Below, one piece after another: positions 8,788 to 17,996 of a stretch of 64,000 bases of DNA (positions within the stretch are counted from its first letter, which is position 1; each line of letters begins with the position of its first letter). This stretch comes from CAVPCY01 sp963702525 (lineage in GTDB: Bacteria; Actinomycetota; Coriobacteriia; Anaerosomatales; PHET01). A program made the position numbers and the translations under genes. Location of the stretch: assembly GCA_963702525.1 (NCBI GenBank), contig CAVPCY010000013.1:248001-312000 (forward strand), in the 5' to 3' direction. The notes below the pieces were generated by a model, which searched no databases, was not told where the DNA came from, and saw only the letters and a program-made list of their open reading frames with translations.

Positions 8788-9455
8788 ACGCACTCGTCGT
8801 TTGTGCCGCGCCTGTCAGCGGGTACGAGACACACGTCCTAGGGCTTGCGGCAACAGTCGACTTGGTGATCGCGGCCGACGGCGGCACCCGACTGTGCTCA
8901 GCTGCCGGCGTCACCCCGGACGTTGTCGTCGGCGACCTCGACTCTCTGGATGCCGAGACCGTCGCCACGATCAGATCCAAAGGGATACCGGTCATCGAGT
9001 ACGCTGCGGACAAGGAAGACACCGACCTTGACCTCGCGCTTACGGAGGCTCGCCGACGCGGCGTCGGGCAGGTGACGGTCTGTGCGGCCTTCAGCGGCCG
9101 ACTCGACCACACGCTGGCAGCGGTCGGCGCCTTGGCCCGCGCCGCGGATCTTCGTCCCCGAGTCTCGGAGCCGGGGCAGGACGGCTGGCTGCTCGACTCG
9201 CACCATCGCGCCGAACTGGCGATAGGACCGTCCGGGTCCACGTTCTCCGTGGTTTCCCTTGGTGAGGGCGCGGTCGTGTCGGTCTCAGGCGCTCGATGGC
9301 CGCTGCACTACGCCAGCCTCGGCGCGCTCAGCTCCTTGGGGATAAGCAACCGCGTAGAGGGTGGCGAGTCGCATGTGCGCGTCCACGAAGGAGCGGTGCT
9401 CGTGATGGTCTCAGACTCCGTCCCCTCATCCCCTAGCGGTCACGATGAAACATGA
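8784..9455 (+). CDS. thiN: Thiamine pyrophosphokinase
   Basis: Converts imported thiamine to thiamine pyrophosphate. The 223-residue product has GDLDSL near residue 49 and DKEDTDLDLAL near residue 72, the ATP/Mg and thiamine site motifs, then the C-terminal beta-rich half. The GTG start overlaps the thiT stop, so the two form a two-gene salvage operon under the TPP riboswitch. The frame is intact. Confidence 0.93.
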   Translation: MNALVVCAAPVSGYETHVLGLAATVDLVIAADGGTRLCSAAGVTPDVVVGDLDSLDAETVATIRSKGIPVIEYAADKEDTDLDLALTEARRRGVGQVTVCAAFSGRLDHTLAAVGALARAADLRPRVSEPGQDGWLLDSHHRAELAIGPSGSTFSVVSLGEGAVVSVSGARWPLHYASLGALSSLGISNRVEGGESHVRVHEGAVLVMVSDSVPSSPSGHDET

Positions 9456-9471
9456 ACATCTATTAGGGCTG

Positions 9472-9477
9472 TATACT
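9472..9477 (+). promoter_or_regulatory. -10 box upstream of HD-GYP gene
   Basis: TATACT lies 22 bases upstream of the ATG at 9500, within the short gap after thiN. No clear -35 and no good Shine-Dalgarno are visible. Confidence 0.4.
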
Positions 9478-9499
9478 TCTGAGCGGTGATCAGAAACCC

Positions 9500-11302
9500 A
9501 TGGAGACACGAACCCGCCTTCTAGCCCTCTTGCTTGCCGGCGCCGGCGCCGTTCTTGGCGCGGCGGGCTTGTTCGCAGGCCTGACGTGGCTTGCTGCGTG
9601 CGGTGTGGTACTGCTGGCAGGGGCAACCATCGTGATCGTTTCGGTGCGACCCCGTCCGCAGCTCGAAGCCGCCGCGTGGGTGGCGGGACCGACCGCCGGA
9701 CCCCCCGCAGCTTCAGACGCGCAGGCGAGCGCGGCTGACGGCCTCAAACAACCCCAACCCGTCGGCGCGGCGTCGGAGCCCCCGGCGCCTACTCGCACCT
9801 ACCGCGTAAAGGCGCCCATATCGGCCGAGCCGTCTGACGTCGTTGCGGCGCTCGCCCAGAACGCGGAGCTGGCCGGCGAGATCCTCGCCGCGCATCTTTG
9901 GCTGGAGGACACCCCATCGGGAACACTTCGGCTCGTCGCTGCCTGGGGTCCGGACGTTCCGAATGCCACGCCGGTGGATATTCGCTCGACCACGCTGGGA
10001 AGGGCGCTCGCGTCAGGCAGCTCGTCGCTCATGATCGAAGACGGCCCGGCGCAGTCCGGCGATTCCGACCCCACCTGGCGCTACGCCATGCCCGTCGAGA
10101 CGGGCGACGCCCGCGGAGTTGCCGGCGTCGATATCTCGGGGCCAAAGCCAGACCGGGTGCTTCTCGAGAGCACCATCGCGGACTTGCGGCCCGCGCTTAC
10201 CGGTGCTCTTGCGATCCACGTCGCCCATCAGCAGTCCTCGGCCGCGCGTATCCTGCTCGAGGCCGCACGCGACCTGTCGCAGTCTCGCCGATTCCGAGAC
10301 CGTCGCCCAGACTCTCCTCGACCGCGCCGTCGACATGGCGTCCGCAGACACGGGCTCGGTCATGCTGATAGACGAAGCCGGCGCCCTGAGAATCGCGGCC
10401 GCCAAGGGTCTGCCTGACGAGGTCGTCCTCGAGACGCGTGTCGCTCAGGGCGATGGCATCGCGGGAATGGTGCTCGCGACGCGCAAGCCCTTGGTTGTCG
10501 AGGACCTCACGGGTGGGTCCGCCAGAAGCAGGCGTCACGGCATTCGAACGGCGGTATCCGTGCCCATCGCAGATGACCAAGGCGTGGTGGGCGTGCTCAA
10601 CGTGGGTGCCCGGGACTTCAGCGCTCGCTTCTCGCGCTCGCACATGGATGCCCTGGAGTCGCTCGGCATGATCGGCGCCGTCGCCATCAGGAGCGCCGAG
10701 GCAGTCACATCCTCGCGCGACCTGTGCTTCGACACGCTCAAGGCTCTCGCGCTTGCCCTGGAGACGAAAGACCCCTACTCACGGGGAACCACCGAGAAGG
10801 TCCTGAATCTGGCGACCGGACTCGGGCGACGCCTCGGGCTCGGGTCCCGACCCCTTAAGGCCCTCCGGGTGGCCGCACTGCTCCATGACGTGGGGATGTC
10901 GGCGGTCGGTGATGCAGCTGCGGTAGGGGACCGTCCACTGTCGACCGTGGAGTGGGGACTGCTCAAGATGCATCCGGCGATCGCGGCCGAAGTCATCGCT
11001 TCCGCACCCACGCTTCTCGATGCCGTCCCGATCGTCTACCACCATCACGAACGCTTCGACGGAGGCGGGTACGTCACCGGCCTTGCGGGTGAGGACATCC
11101 CTTGCGGTGCTCGCATTCTCGCTGTCGCGGATGCCTACGTCGCCATGACCTCCGACCGGCCCGTATCGGCGTGCACGCACCAAAGCCGAGGCGAGTCTGT
11201 GAGATCGAGGCGGGGTCCGGCTCCCAGTTCGATCCGCGCATCGTCGAGGTGCTTGCCGACGTTATCGATCGCACACTCGTGGCCGCCGTCCCTGCCGACT
11301 AG
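9500..11302 (+). CDS. Membrane GAF / HD-GYP domain protein, three apparent frameshifts
   Basis: Two N-terminal membrane segments (about residues 5-50), an Ala/Pro linker, one GAF-like region, a clear GAF domain (GSVMLIDEAGALRIAAAKGLP through AVSVPIADDQGVVGVLNVG), then an HD-GYP domain. HD-GYP hallmarks are LLHDVGM, HPAIAAEVI, HHHERFDGGGY and ADAYVAMTSDRP. The usual GYP is GYV here. HD-GYP proteins usually hydrolyse cyclic di-GMP; activity here is inferred. Extra bases near 10285, 11162 and 11202 move the frame 2 to 3 to 1 to 2. The restored end is SQFDPRIVEVLADVIDR, about 599 residues in all. Confidence 0.85.
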
Positions 11303-11319
11303 CGTCTGTCTCAGAAAGA

Positions 11320-11347
11320 GAAACGGCCGCTGGATGGCGGCCGTTTC
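11320..11347. terminator. Bidirectional terminator between HD-GYP gene and rpmB
   Basis: Perfect 11-bp stem (GAAACGGCCGC with its complement) and a 6-base TGGATG loop between convergent genes. Ends are A/T-rich on both sides. Confidence 0.85.
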
Positions 11348-11369
11348 GTGCGTAGCTGTTGAGACGCAC

Positions 11370-11558
11370 CTAGGCGCGCGTGACCTTGCCCGCCTTCATG
11401 CACTTGGTGCAGACGTTGACGCGCTTGACGTGGCCCTCTATCACCGCAGTGACCTTCTGGATGTTGGGCCGAAACATGCGGTTGGTGACGCGATGCGAGT
11501 GGCTCACGTTGCGGCCGGCCGACGGGCTCTTCCCGCACACTGCGCAGACCTTCGACAT
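11370..11558 (-). CDS. rpmB: 50S ribosomal protein L28
   Basis: A 62-residue large-subunit protein beginning MSKVCAVCGK. Two CxxC pairs (CAVCGK and CTKCMK) make this the zinc-binding form. The start at 11558 has GAGGAGT six bases upstream; the longer upstream reading frame has no family similarity. It is transcribed alone, away from the DUF1858 gene. Confidence 0.95.
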   Translation of the reverse strand: MSKVCAVCGKSPSAGRNVSHSHRVTNRMFRPNIQKVTAVIEGHVKRVNVCTKCMKAGKVTRA

Positions 11559-11730
11559 GGTGTACTCCTCATTGCTCGAGCCCACTACAGTGGACGGATG
11601 ATTGCACAAAGCGCGGGAAATACTATCACACGGCCGAGTGGGCGGGCAAGGACCGCCAGACGCGGCCCACTCGCAGGGTTGGGCTATACTCTGGAAGCAC
11701 TTGGCGGGCAGTCCGACAGGGGAGGCGACC
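11559..11730. promoter_or_regulatory. Divergent intergenic region of rpmB and the DUF1858 gene
   Basis: The 172-base gap holds TATACT at 11685-11690, a probable plus-strand -10 about 40 bases before the DUF1858 gene. It also holds an inverted repeat CCACT-AC-AGTGG at about 11582-11593, close to the rpmB start. I could not place a convincing minus-strand promoter. Confidence 0.4.
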
Positions 11731-11955
11731 GTGTTCAGTGAGGATACCCTGATCAAGGATGTCATCGCTGCCCGTCCGGATGCCGGGGCGGTGCTTGAAC
11801 GTCACGGTTTGGGCTGCGGATCATGCTTGGCTGCTGCGATGGAGACCCTGGCCGACGCGGCCAATGTGCACGAGATACCCGTAGACGAACTGCTGGCCGA
11901 ATTGAACGGACTCGATACAACGACAAGGCCCGGAAGGGAGCCCCTCGATGGCTGA
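11731..11955 (+). CDS. DUF1858 domain protein (hybrid-cluster-associated disulfide type)
   Basis: A 74-residue protein with the DUF1858 pattern: DTLIKDVIAARPDAGAVLERHG, then GCGSC, then METLADAANVHEIPVDELLAELN. The CGSC pair is the likely redox disulfide or metal site. The GTG at 11731 is preceded by GGGGAGG at 5 bases. Related domains accompany hybrid cluster proteins in anaerobes, but none is seen here. The end overlaps the Asp23 gene by 8 bases. Confidence 0.85.
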   Translation: MFSEDTLIKDVIAARPDAGAVLERHGLGCGSCLAAAMETLADAANVHEIPVDELLAELNGLDTTTRPGREPLDG

Positions 11956-12301
11956 CACGCCCCTCGGGACGGTTCACATCGCGAACGACGTTCTGGCTGA
12001 TTTGGCAGGATTCGGCGCCCTGGAAAGCTACGGCGTGGTGGGCATGGCAAGTCCCACCCTGGCCGACGGGGTCGCACAACTGCTGCCGCGCCAGAAGCTC
12101 CGCAAGGGCGTCAAGGTCTGCAGCTCCGACGCCGGCGTCGAGTTGGACCTCTACGTGATCATCGAACACGGCACGAACCTGACGGAGGTTTCGCACAACC
12201 TTGCGAACCGCGTTCGCTACCTGCTGACGCACAACGCCGACGTTCCCGTTGCGCGAGTCGATGTCCACGTGATGGGCGTCAAAGTGCGCCAGGCCAAGTG
12301 A
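11948..12301 (+). CDS. Asp23/Gls24 family protein
   Basis: A 117-residue cytoplasmic protein of the Asp23/Gls24 (YloU-like) family, linked to envelope stress in Gram-positives. The central GVVGMASPTLADGVAQLL and the terminal VDVHVMGVKV match the family. AAGGGAG lies 7 bases upstream of the ATG. The position just before fakA is the same as in many Gram-positives (yloU-yloV). Confidence 0.9.
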   Translation: MADTPLGTVHIANDVLADLAGFGALESYGVVGMASPTLADGVAQLLPRQKLRKGVKVCSSDAGVELDLYVIIEHGTNLTEVSHNLANRVRYLLTHNADVPVARVDVHVMGVKVRQAK

Positions 12302-12312
12302 CCGGAGAGCGC

Positions 12313-13887
12313 ATGGCTACTGCACGCGAGCTCATCGCCTCAGCTGCGGACGCCCTCAAGGAGCGCATCGACGAGGTCAACCGTCTCAACGTGTTTCCGG
12401 TGCCGGACGGGGACACCGGGACCAACATGTCGCTCACGATGGACGCGGTCATGGACGCGGTCATGGCCCTCGAGCCGGAAGCGACGATCGGCGAGACGTG
12501 TCACGCAGTGACTCACGGCTCGCTGATGGGTGCGCGCGGCAACTCCGGCGTGATCTTGTCACAGATCCTTCGGGGCCTGTGTGAAGGCGTCGATGATGCC
12601 GGAGTCATGGACGCGGCACTCCTTGCCAAGGCCCTCGAACGCTCGGCCACCGTCGCGTATCAGGCGGTGAGGCGACCGGTTGAAGGGACGATGCTCACAG
12701 TCATCAAGGACTGTGCTGCCGAGTCGGGCGCCGCGCTGGGACAAGGGGTCGCTCTCGAGACAGCATTGGAGCGCGTGGCAGCAGCGGCTTTCGAATCGGT
12801 CAAGAACACCCCCGAACTGCTCCCGGTCCTCAAGGAGAACGGCGTCGTTGACGCCGGCGGGTACGGACTCGCCTTGCTCGTGGAGGGCTTCGTCGCGGCC
12901 GCGCTCGGCAAGAAGATCACCGTCATCGACGTCTCATCCGCCTCCGCGGACCTGGACCACATCACACCCGTAGATGACTGGAGCGACACCGAGTACCTCT
13001 ACTGCACCGAGTTCCTCCTCTTTGGGGAGGACGTCGACCGCGACTCCCTGCACGACTATGTCGCCGGCGCCGGAGGCAGCGAACTCGTCGTGGGAGACGC
13101 AGGCTCCTACAAGGTGCACGTGCACACGAACGACCCGGGCGCCGTTCTCACGCACGTTACGGCATTCGGTGAGGTGGCCGAGGTCCACGTGAACAACATG
13201 CGGCGTCAGCAGACCCAGCGCGACGCGTCTCTTCGCGCCGAGTCGCTCCCGGCCGACCCGCCCAAGCCGATCGGAGTCGTCGCGGTGGCGGCCGGCTCCG
13301 GTTTCGCGGAGATACTCGCTTCACTTGGGGTGGACGAAGTCGTGACCGGTGGTCAAACGATGAATCCCTCCACCCAGGAGCTTGCCGATGCCATCCAGCG
13401 CGTGAATGCCGAGAAGGTGATCGTTCTTCCCAACAACAAGAACATCCTGCTCGCCGCGGGCGCTGCAGCGTCGGTCTCGTCCAAACCGGTCGGCGTTGTA
13501 CCAACCCGCTCGATTCCCCAGGCGTTCTCTGCACTGCTGGCGTTCGACGGTTCGGCCGATCTCGAGACCCTCGTCGCGGAGATGAGCGATGCGGCCTCCA
13601 GCGTGCGCACGGGAGAGGTCACGACGGCCGTCAAGGCGGCCAAGGGCAAGACAGGTGACATCGCTCCGGGTCAGGTCATCGGCATCGTCGACGACGAGGA
13701 CATCGAGGCCGTCGGAGACGCTGTAGCTGACGTCGCGATCGCGACGGTCGCTGCGATGATCGACGACGACACCGAGACGCTCACTCTGTTCGCAGGCGAG
13801 GAGCTCGACGACACTGGACTCGCGGCCATCGCTGAGTCGCTGCACACCCAGCTTCCCTCGGCTCGTCGTGGAGACTCACCGGGGTGA
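12313..13887 (+). CDS. fakA: Fatty acid kinase catalytic subunit FakA (DAK2 / YloV)
   Basis: ATP-dependent kinase that phosphorylates fatty acids held by FakB. The N-terminal DAK2/DhaL domain (about 1-200) carries NVFPVPDGDTGTNM, the Mg-ATP site, and GARGNSGVILSQ. The middle and C-terminal YloV domains follow, to 524 residues. ATG 12313 has CGGAGAG upstream; a GTG at 12298 overlaps the previous stop but lacks a placed Shine-Dalgarno. The next gene encodes the FakB partner. Confidence 0.93.
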   Translation: MATARELIASAADALKERIDEVNRLNVFPVPDGDTGTNMSLTMDAVMDAVMALEPEATIGETCHAVTHGSLMGARGNSGVILSQILRGLCEGVDDAGVMDAALLAKALERSATVAYQAVRRPVEGTMLTVIKDCAAESGAALGQGVALETALERVAAAAFESVKNTPELLPVLKENGVVDAGGYGLALLVEGFVAAALGKKITVIDVSSASADLDHITPVDDWSDTEYLYCTEFLLFGEDVDRDSLHDYVAGAGGSELVVGDAGSYKVHVHTNDPGAVLTHVTAFGEVAEVHVNNMRRQQTQRDASLRAESLPADPPKPIGVVAVAAGSGFAEILASLGVDEVVTGGQTMNPSTQELADAIQRVNAEKVIVLPNNKNILLAAGAAASVSSKPVGVVPTRSIPQAFSALLAFDGSADLETLVAEMSDAASSVRTGEVTTAVKAAKGKTGDIAPGQVIGIVDDEDIEAVGDAVADVAIATVAAMIDDDTETLTLFAGEELDDTGLAAIAESLHTQLPSARRGDSPG

Positions 13888-13945
13888 ACAACCCCTCTAC
13901 CCGCTCGTCATGTCCGCCGAATAGCGCTCGCGCCAAGGAGGAGCC

Positions 13946-14800
13946 ATGCCCGGAGTCGGCATCGTTACCGACAGCACCTGCGACCTGACACCCGCGCAAC
14001 TCCGGGATCTGGACGTCCGCATGGTGCCGCTCAAGGTCCTCATCGGCGATGAGACCTTCCTTGACTGGGTGGAGATGACGCCCGACGAGTTCTACAAGCG
14101 CCTCGCGATCGCGCCTGTGCTGCCCAAGACCTCTCAGCCGACTCCTGCCGAGTTCCTGTCCGTCTATCGTCAGCTCGCGGACGAGGGCTTCGAGTCCATA
14201 GTCTCCATCCACCTGACCTCCGAGCTCTCCGGCACCATAAGCTCGGCCACACTCGCCGCGGCCGATTGCCCGATCCCGGTCCACATCGTGGACACCAAGA
14301 AGGTCTCTCAGGCCCTTGGGCTCGTCGTAACGGCAGCATGCGAAGCCCGGGATGCGGGAGGTGATGGCGCTGCGATCGCATCGCGCGCTCACCTCGTGGC
14401 CGAGTCCACGCGGCTGTTGTTCGTGCTCGACACCCTCGACTACCTGGTCAAAGGCGGCCGAGCAGGTAAGGCCCAGGGACTTGCCGCATCCCTGCTCAAC
14501 ATAAAGCCCGTCCTCGAGATGAACTCCGACGGCATCATCGAGCCCTTCAAGAAGGCCAAGGGCCGCAAGAAGGCGCTGGTCGAACTCGCGCGCCATGTCG
14601 CTGAGGATTCGAAGGCCAAGGGCACGCTGCGAGTCGTACTGCTCCACGCGTGCGGTGCCGAAGAAGGCCGTGACCTTCAGGCCGAGCTCGTCGCCGCGGG
14701 AGTAGACATGGAGTTCGCGGGAGCGGGTCTTGTAGGCGCGGTCGTGGGAACCTATACCGGCCCGGATGCCGTTGGGTGCGCCTACTACCCGCTCGGGTGA
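13946..14800 (+). CDS. fakB: DegV family fatty-acid-binding protein FakB
   Basis: Binds a fatty acid and presents it to FakA for phosphorylation; the acyl-phosphate then enters the PlsX/PlsY route. The 284-residue protein starts with VGIVTDSTCDLTP and has SIHLTSELSGT, the carboxyl-binding Ser/Thr segment, and LDYLVKGGRAGK. AAGGAGG precedes the ATG. PlsX, which handles the same acyl-phosphate, is encoded 5 kb downstream. Confidence 0.9.
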   Translation: MPGVGIVTDSTCDLTPAQLRDLDVRMVPLKVLIGDETFLDWVEMTPDEFYKRLAIAPVLPKTSQPTPAEFLSVYRQLADEGFESIVSIHLTSELSGTISSATLAAADCPIPVHIVDTKKVSQALGLVVTAACEARDAGGDGAAIASRAHLVAESTRLLFVLDTLDYLVKGGRAGKAQGLAASLLNIKPVLEMNSDGIIEPFKKAKGRKKALVELARHVAEDSKAKGTLRVVLLHACGAEEGRDLQAELVAAGVDMEFAGAGLVGAVVGTYTGPDAVGCAYYPLG

Positions 14801-14810
14801 CCGGCTTCTC

Positions 14811-16919
14811 GTGACGCCCTCTGTCACCAGCCATCCGGATCGCATCGCCCGGCTGTCTGCCCATCGGCTTCCCGTGGCAGAGGCGCGCTTCGTCGACGCG
14901 GCCAGGGCCAAGTGCCTGGAGCGGCTCGGCATCTCCACGATCGGCGATCTCGTTCGGCACTTTCCCTTCAGGTATCTCGACCTGACACGCGTGGAGTCTC
15001 TGATCCGCGTGCGGCCAGGCGACGACGCGACTGTGGTCGGGCGTGTCCACGAGGTGAAGGTCAAGAAGGTGCGTCCGCGGCTCAGCATCACAGAGGTCGC
15101 CCTCGTGGACGGTACGGGTGTGATCGTCGGCGTGTGGTTCAACCAGCCATGGGTGAGCCAGCGCTTCGCGGTCGGAGAGCGGGTCGCATTCTCCGGCAAG
15201 GTCACGCTCGACTACGGACTCAAGAAGATCACGTCACCGTTCTTCGAGAAGCTCGCCGCCGAAGAGGACGCCGAATCGGCCGCCCGCATCCTGCCGGTTC
15301 ACCGATCCACCGACGGTCTGACGACGGGCTGGCTCCGCCGCCTCATCGCTGCTGCGGTCGACGACTTCGCCGACATTCCGGACCACTTGCCCGCGTCACT
15401 TCGCATCAAGCGCGATCTCGTGTCGCTCGGCTGCGCACTGCGCGGCATCCACTTTCCGGACTCGATCGCCACGGCCGAATCCGCAAGACGCCGCCTCGCC
15501 TATGACGAGCTGCTCCTGCTCCAGCTGTACATGGCGATGCGTCGCCATTCGCTCACGCGCGAGAACGCGGGCATCGCACACCTCATCGAAGGCCCCCGTC
15601 TTGGTGCCCTGCGGCAGGCGATACCCTTCGACCTCACCGCCGACCAGGCACGCGCTACAGAAGAGATCCTCAATGACATGTCCGAGCCGCGTCCCATGAA
15701 CAGGCTGCTGCTTGGCGACGTGGGGACCGGCAAGACGGTCGTTGCAGCACAAGCACTTGCTTGCGTCGCCGATTCGGGCGCTCAGGCCACCATGATGGCA
15801 CCCACCGAGGTACTGGCCACTCAGTACGCGGAGAAGGTCGGACCTCTCCTGGACGCGGCCGACATCCGATGGGGGCTGCTGACCGGATCGACACCTGCAG
15901 CTCGACGCCGGGAACTCCTGCAGCTCACGGCCGATGGATCGCTCAGTGTGCTCTTCGGTACGCATGCCCTACTGGAGCAGACCGTCACGTTCTCACGCCT
16001 CTCGCTTGCCATCGTGGACGAACAGCACCGATTCGGCGTCAGCCAGCGGCTTGGGCTGCGCGGAAAGGGGGCGGCGGCCGATCTGTTGGTCATGACCGCG
16101 ACCCCGATCCCGCGCTCACTGGCCCTCACGCTCTATGGCGACCTTGCGACCTCGTACTTGCGGGAGCGCCCGTACGCAGGTGCGGGAGTGACCACTCACC
16201 TCGTGAAGCCCCACACGGCTACCCCCGCCCACGACGCCGTGCGAGCGGCCGTTGCGCACGGTCATCAGGCCTACGTCGTGTGCTCCTTGGTCGACGAGTC
16301 CAACGCCGCTCAGGCGAAGGCGGCCACGCGGGAGGCGGACCGACTCGCCAGCCAGGTCTTCCCCAACCTGAGAGTCGGCCTACTCACCGGCCGGATGCGA
16401 CCGGCCGAGAAGGCCGCTGCAATGGCCGCGTTCAGGGCGGGCGAGACCGACGTCCTCGTGTCGACCACCGTGATCGAGGTCGGCGTCGACGTTCCCAACG
16501 CGACGGTGATGATCATCGAAGACGCGGACCGATTCGGCCTGGCGCAGCTGCATCAGCTTCGTGGGCGGGTCGGGCGCGGATCGGTGCCCGGCGAAGTCTG
16601 GCTGGTTGCAGAACCCAAGTCCGCCGAATCCAAGGAGAGGCTTGCCGCTCTCCTGGCCTCGACCGATGGGTTCGCTTTGGCCGAGAAGGACCTCCAGTTG
16701 CGAGGTGAGGGGAACGTGCTCGGGGACAGACAGCACGGCATACCCGACCTGCGGCTTGCGAGCCTCATCGACGACCTGCCCCTCGTCGAGCAGGCGCGCA
16801 CGGACGCGTTCGCCGTCGTCGATGCCGACCCCCATCTCTCTGCTCCCGAGAACGGCCCGCTTCTCGTGGAGATGCGCAGGGTCTTCGACACAGCGTGGGA
16901 GTGGGTGAGCAGCGGATGA
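14811..16919 (+). CDS. recG: ATP-dependent DNA helicase RecG
   Basis: Branch-migrating helicase that reverses stalled forks. The product has the N-terminal wedge (OB) domain (FPFRYLDL, GRVHEVKVKK), Walker A GDVGTGKT near residue 303, DEQHRFG as motif II, TATPIPRSL and QLRGRVGRG. I chose GTG 14811 because the in-frame ATG at 14766 overlaps fakB by 35 bases and adds an uncharacteristic segment; length is then 702 residues. The frame is intact, and the stop overlaps rsmD by 4 bases. Confidence 0.95.
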   Translation: MTPSVTSHPDRIARLSAHRLPVAEARFVDAARAKCLERLGISTIGDLVRHFPFRYLDLTRVESLIRVRPGDDATVVGRVHEVKVKKVRPRLSITEVALVDGTGVIVGVWFNQPWVSQRFAVGERVAFSGKVTLDYGLKKITSPFFEKLAAEEDAESAARILPVHRSTDGLTTGWLRRLIAAAVDDFADIPDHLPASLRIKRDLVSLGCALRGIHFPDSIATAESARRRLAYDELLLLQLYMAMRRHSLTRENAGIAHLIEGPRLGALRQAIPFDLTADQARATEEILNDMSEPRPMNRLLLGDVGTGKTVVAAQALACVADSGAQATMMAPTEVLATQYAEKVGPLLDAADIRWGLLTGSTPAARRRELLQLTADGSLSVLFGTHALLEQTVTFSRLSLAIVDEQHRFGVSQRLGLRGKGAAADLLVMTATPIPRSLALTLYGDLATSYLRERPYAGAGVTTHLVKPHTATPAHDAVRAAVAHGHQAYVVCSLVDESNAAQAKAATREADRLASQVFPNLRVGLLTGRMRPAEKAAAMAAFRAGETDVLVSTTVIEVGVDVPNATVMIIEDADRFGLAQLHQLRGRVGRGSVPGEVWLVAEPKSAESKERLAALLASTDGFALAEKDLQLRGEGNVLGDRQHGIPDLRLASLIDDLPLVEQARTDAFAVVDADPHLSAPENGPLLVEMRRVFDTAWEWVSSG

Positions 16920-17497
16920 GGATCGTCGCCGGTGCGCTTCGCGGCAGACGGCTCGGCGCGCCTCGCGGGACCACCACCCGTCCGACAACAGACCGCGTCC
17001 GCGAAGCCGTCTTCTCGGCCTTGGTTTCTGTGGCGGGGCCTGACTTGGGCGGTGGGCCTGTGCTGGATGCGTTCGCCGGAAGCGGTGCCCTTGGACTCGA
17101 AGCGCTCTCTCGCGGCGCCAGGCCCGTGACCTTCATCGAACTGGACCGTCGCGCCTTGTCCGCCCTAGCGGCCAACGTCGAATCATTGGGCACGCAAGGC
17201 GACTGCCGAGTGATTCGCGGCGACGCGTTCTCGCTGGCAAAGCGGGGTATCGCGGGTGGTCCGTTCACATTGCTTCTGCTCGACCCGCCATATACACTCG
17301 ACCAGTCTGCGGTCACCGAGTTCCTCGAAGGGCTCGCGGGAACCGGAGCGCTCGCCCGGCCTTGTCACGTCGTGTGGGAGCACTCCGCCGACACGCAGCC
17401 GGTCTGGCCGTCGGGATTCGAGTTGCTGACCGACAAGCCATACGGCACCACGAAGGTGGGGCTCGCGGTCTTCGAAGGGGGAGCGGGGGAGAAGTGA
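16916..17497 (+). CDS. rsmD: 16S rRNA (guanine-966-N2) methyltransferase RsmD
   Basis: SAM-dependent N2-guanine methyltransferase. The 193-residue product starts MRIVAGALRGRRL and shows the SAM motif DAFAGSGALGLEAL and the catalytic LDPPY. The ATG overlaps the recG TGA, and its own stop overlaps coaD, so recG-rsmD-coaD is a coupled set as in many Gram-positives. Confidence 0.94.
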   Translation: MRIVAGALRGRRLGAPRGTTTRPTTDRVREAVFSALVSVAGPDLGGGPVLDAFAGSGALGLEALSRGARPVTFIELDRRALSALAANVESLGTQGDCRVIRGDAFSLAKRGIAGGPFTLLLLDPPYTLDQSAVTEFLEGLAGTGALARPCHVVWEHSADTQPVWPSGFELLTDKPYGTTKVGLAVFEGGAGEK

Positions 17498-17975
17498 AAC
17501 GCGGCATCGTGCCCGGAACGTTCGATCCGGTCACTTCCGGCCATCTCGACATCATCGAACGCGCTGCGGCGCTCTTCGATGAGCTCGTGGTCGGGGTCGC
17601 GCATTCCCCTCAGAAGAACGGCGGTCCGCTGTTCAGTGTCGAGGAGCGCGTCGCCCTGCTCGAGACCGCTACAGCCCCCTCGGTAACGTCACGGTCCGGC
17701 CTTTTGATACCCTGTTGGTGGATTTCGCCGAAAGCGAGGGGGCGTCGGTCATCGTCAAGGGGCTGCGCGCCGTCACCGATTTCGAACGCGAGTTCCAGAT
17801 GGCCGCACTGAACTGGCGTCTCGATGCCAACGTCGAGACCATGTTCATCATGGCCGTACCTGAGTACATGTACCTGAGTTCTTCGGCGGTCAGAGAGATC
17901 GCCAGGCACGGTGGGTCGGTGCGCGGCCTTGTGCCCGACCACGTTGCAGAGGCGCTGGAGCGTAAGCTGAGCTAA
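17494..17975 (+). CDS. coaD: Phosphopantetheine adenylyltransferase, one apparent frameshift
   Basis: Transfers AMP to 4'-phosphopantetheine in coenzyme A synthesis. The nucleotidyltransferase signature GTFDPVTSGHLDII is at the start and YLSSSAVREIA, the ISSS-type motif, near the end. The frame moves near 17675 in a run of five Cs; one more C restores AP-LGNVTVRPFDTLLVDFAE, so this is an apparent deletion rather than an insertion. Restored length is about 160 residues. The GTG start overlaps rsmD by 4 bases. Confidence 0.92.
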
Positions 17976-17996
17976 GCTCGGTAGGGAGGATCGTTC

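Noticed and set aside
13781..15205. Minus-strand open frame opposite fakB and recG
   Set aside because: Both plus-strand genes are intact with clear motifs; the antisense product has no family features.
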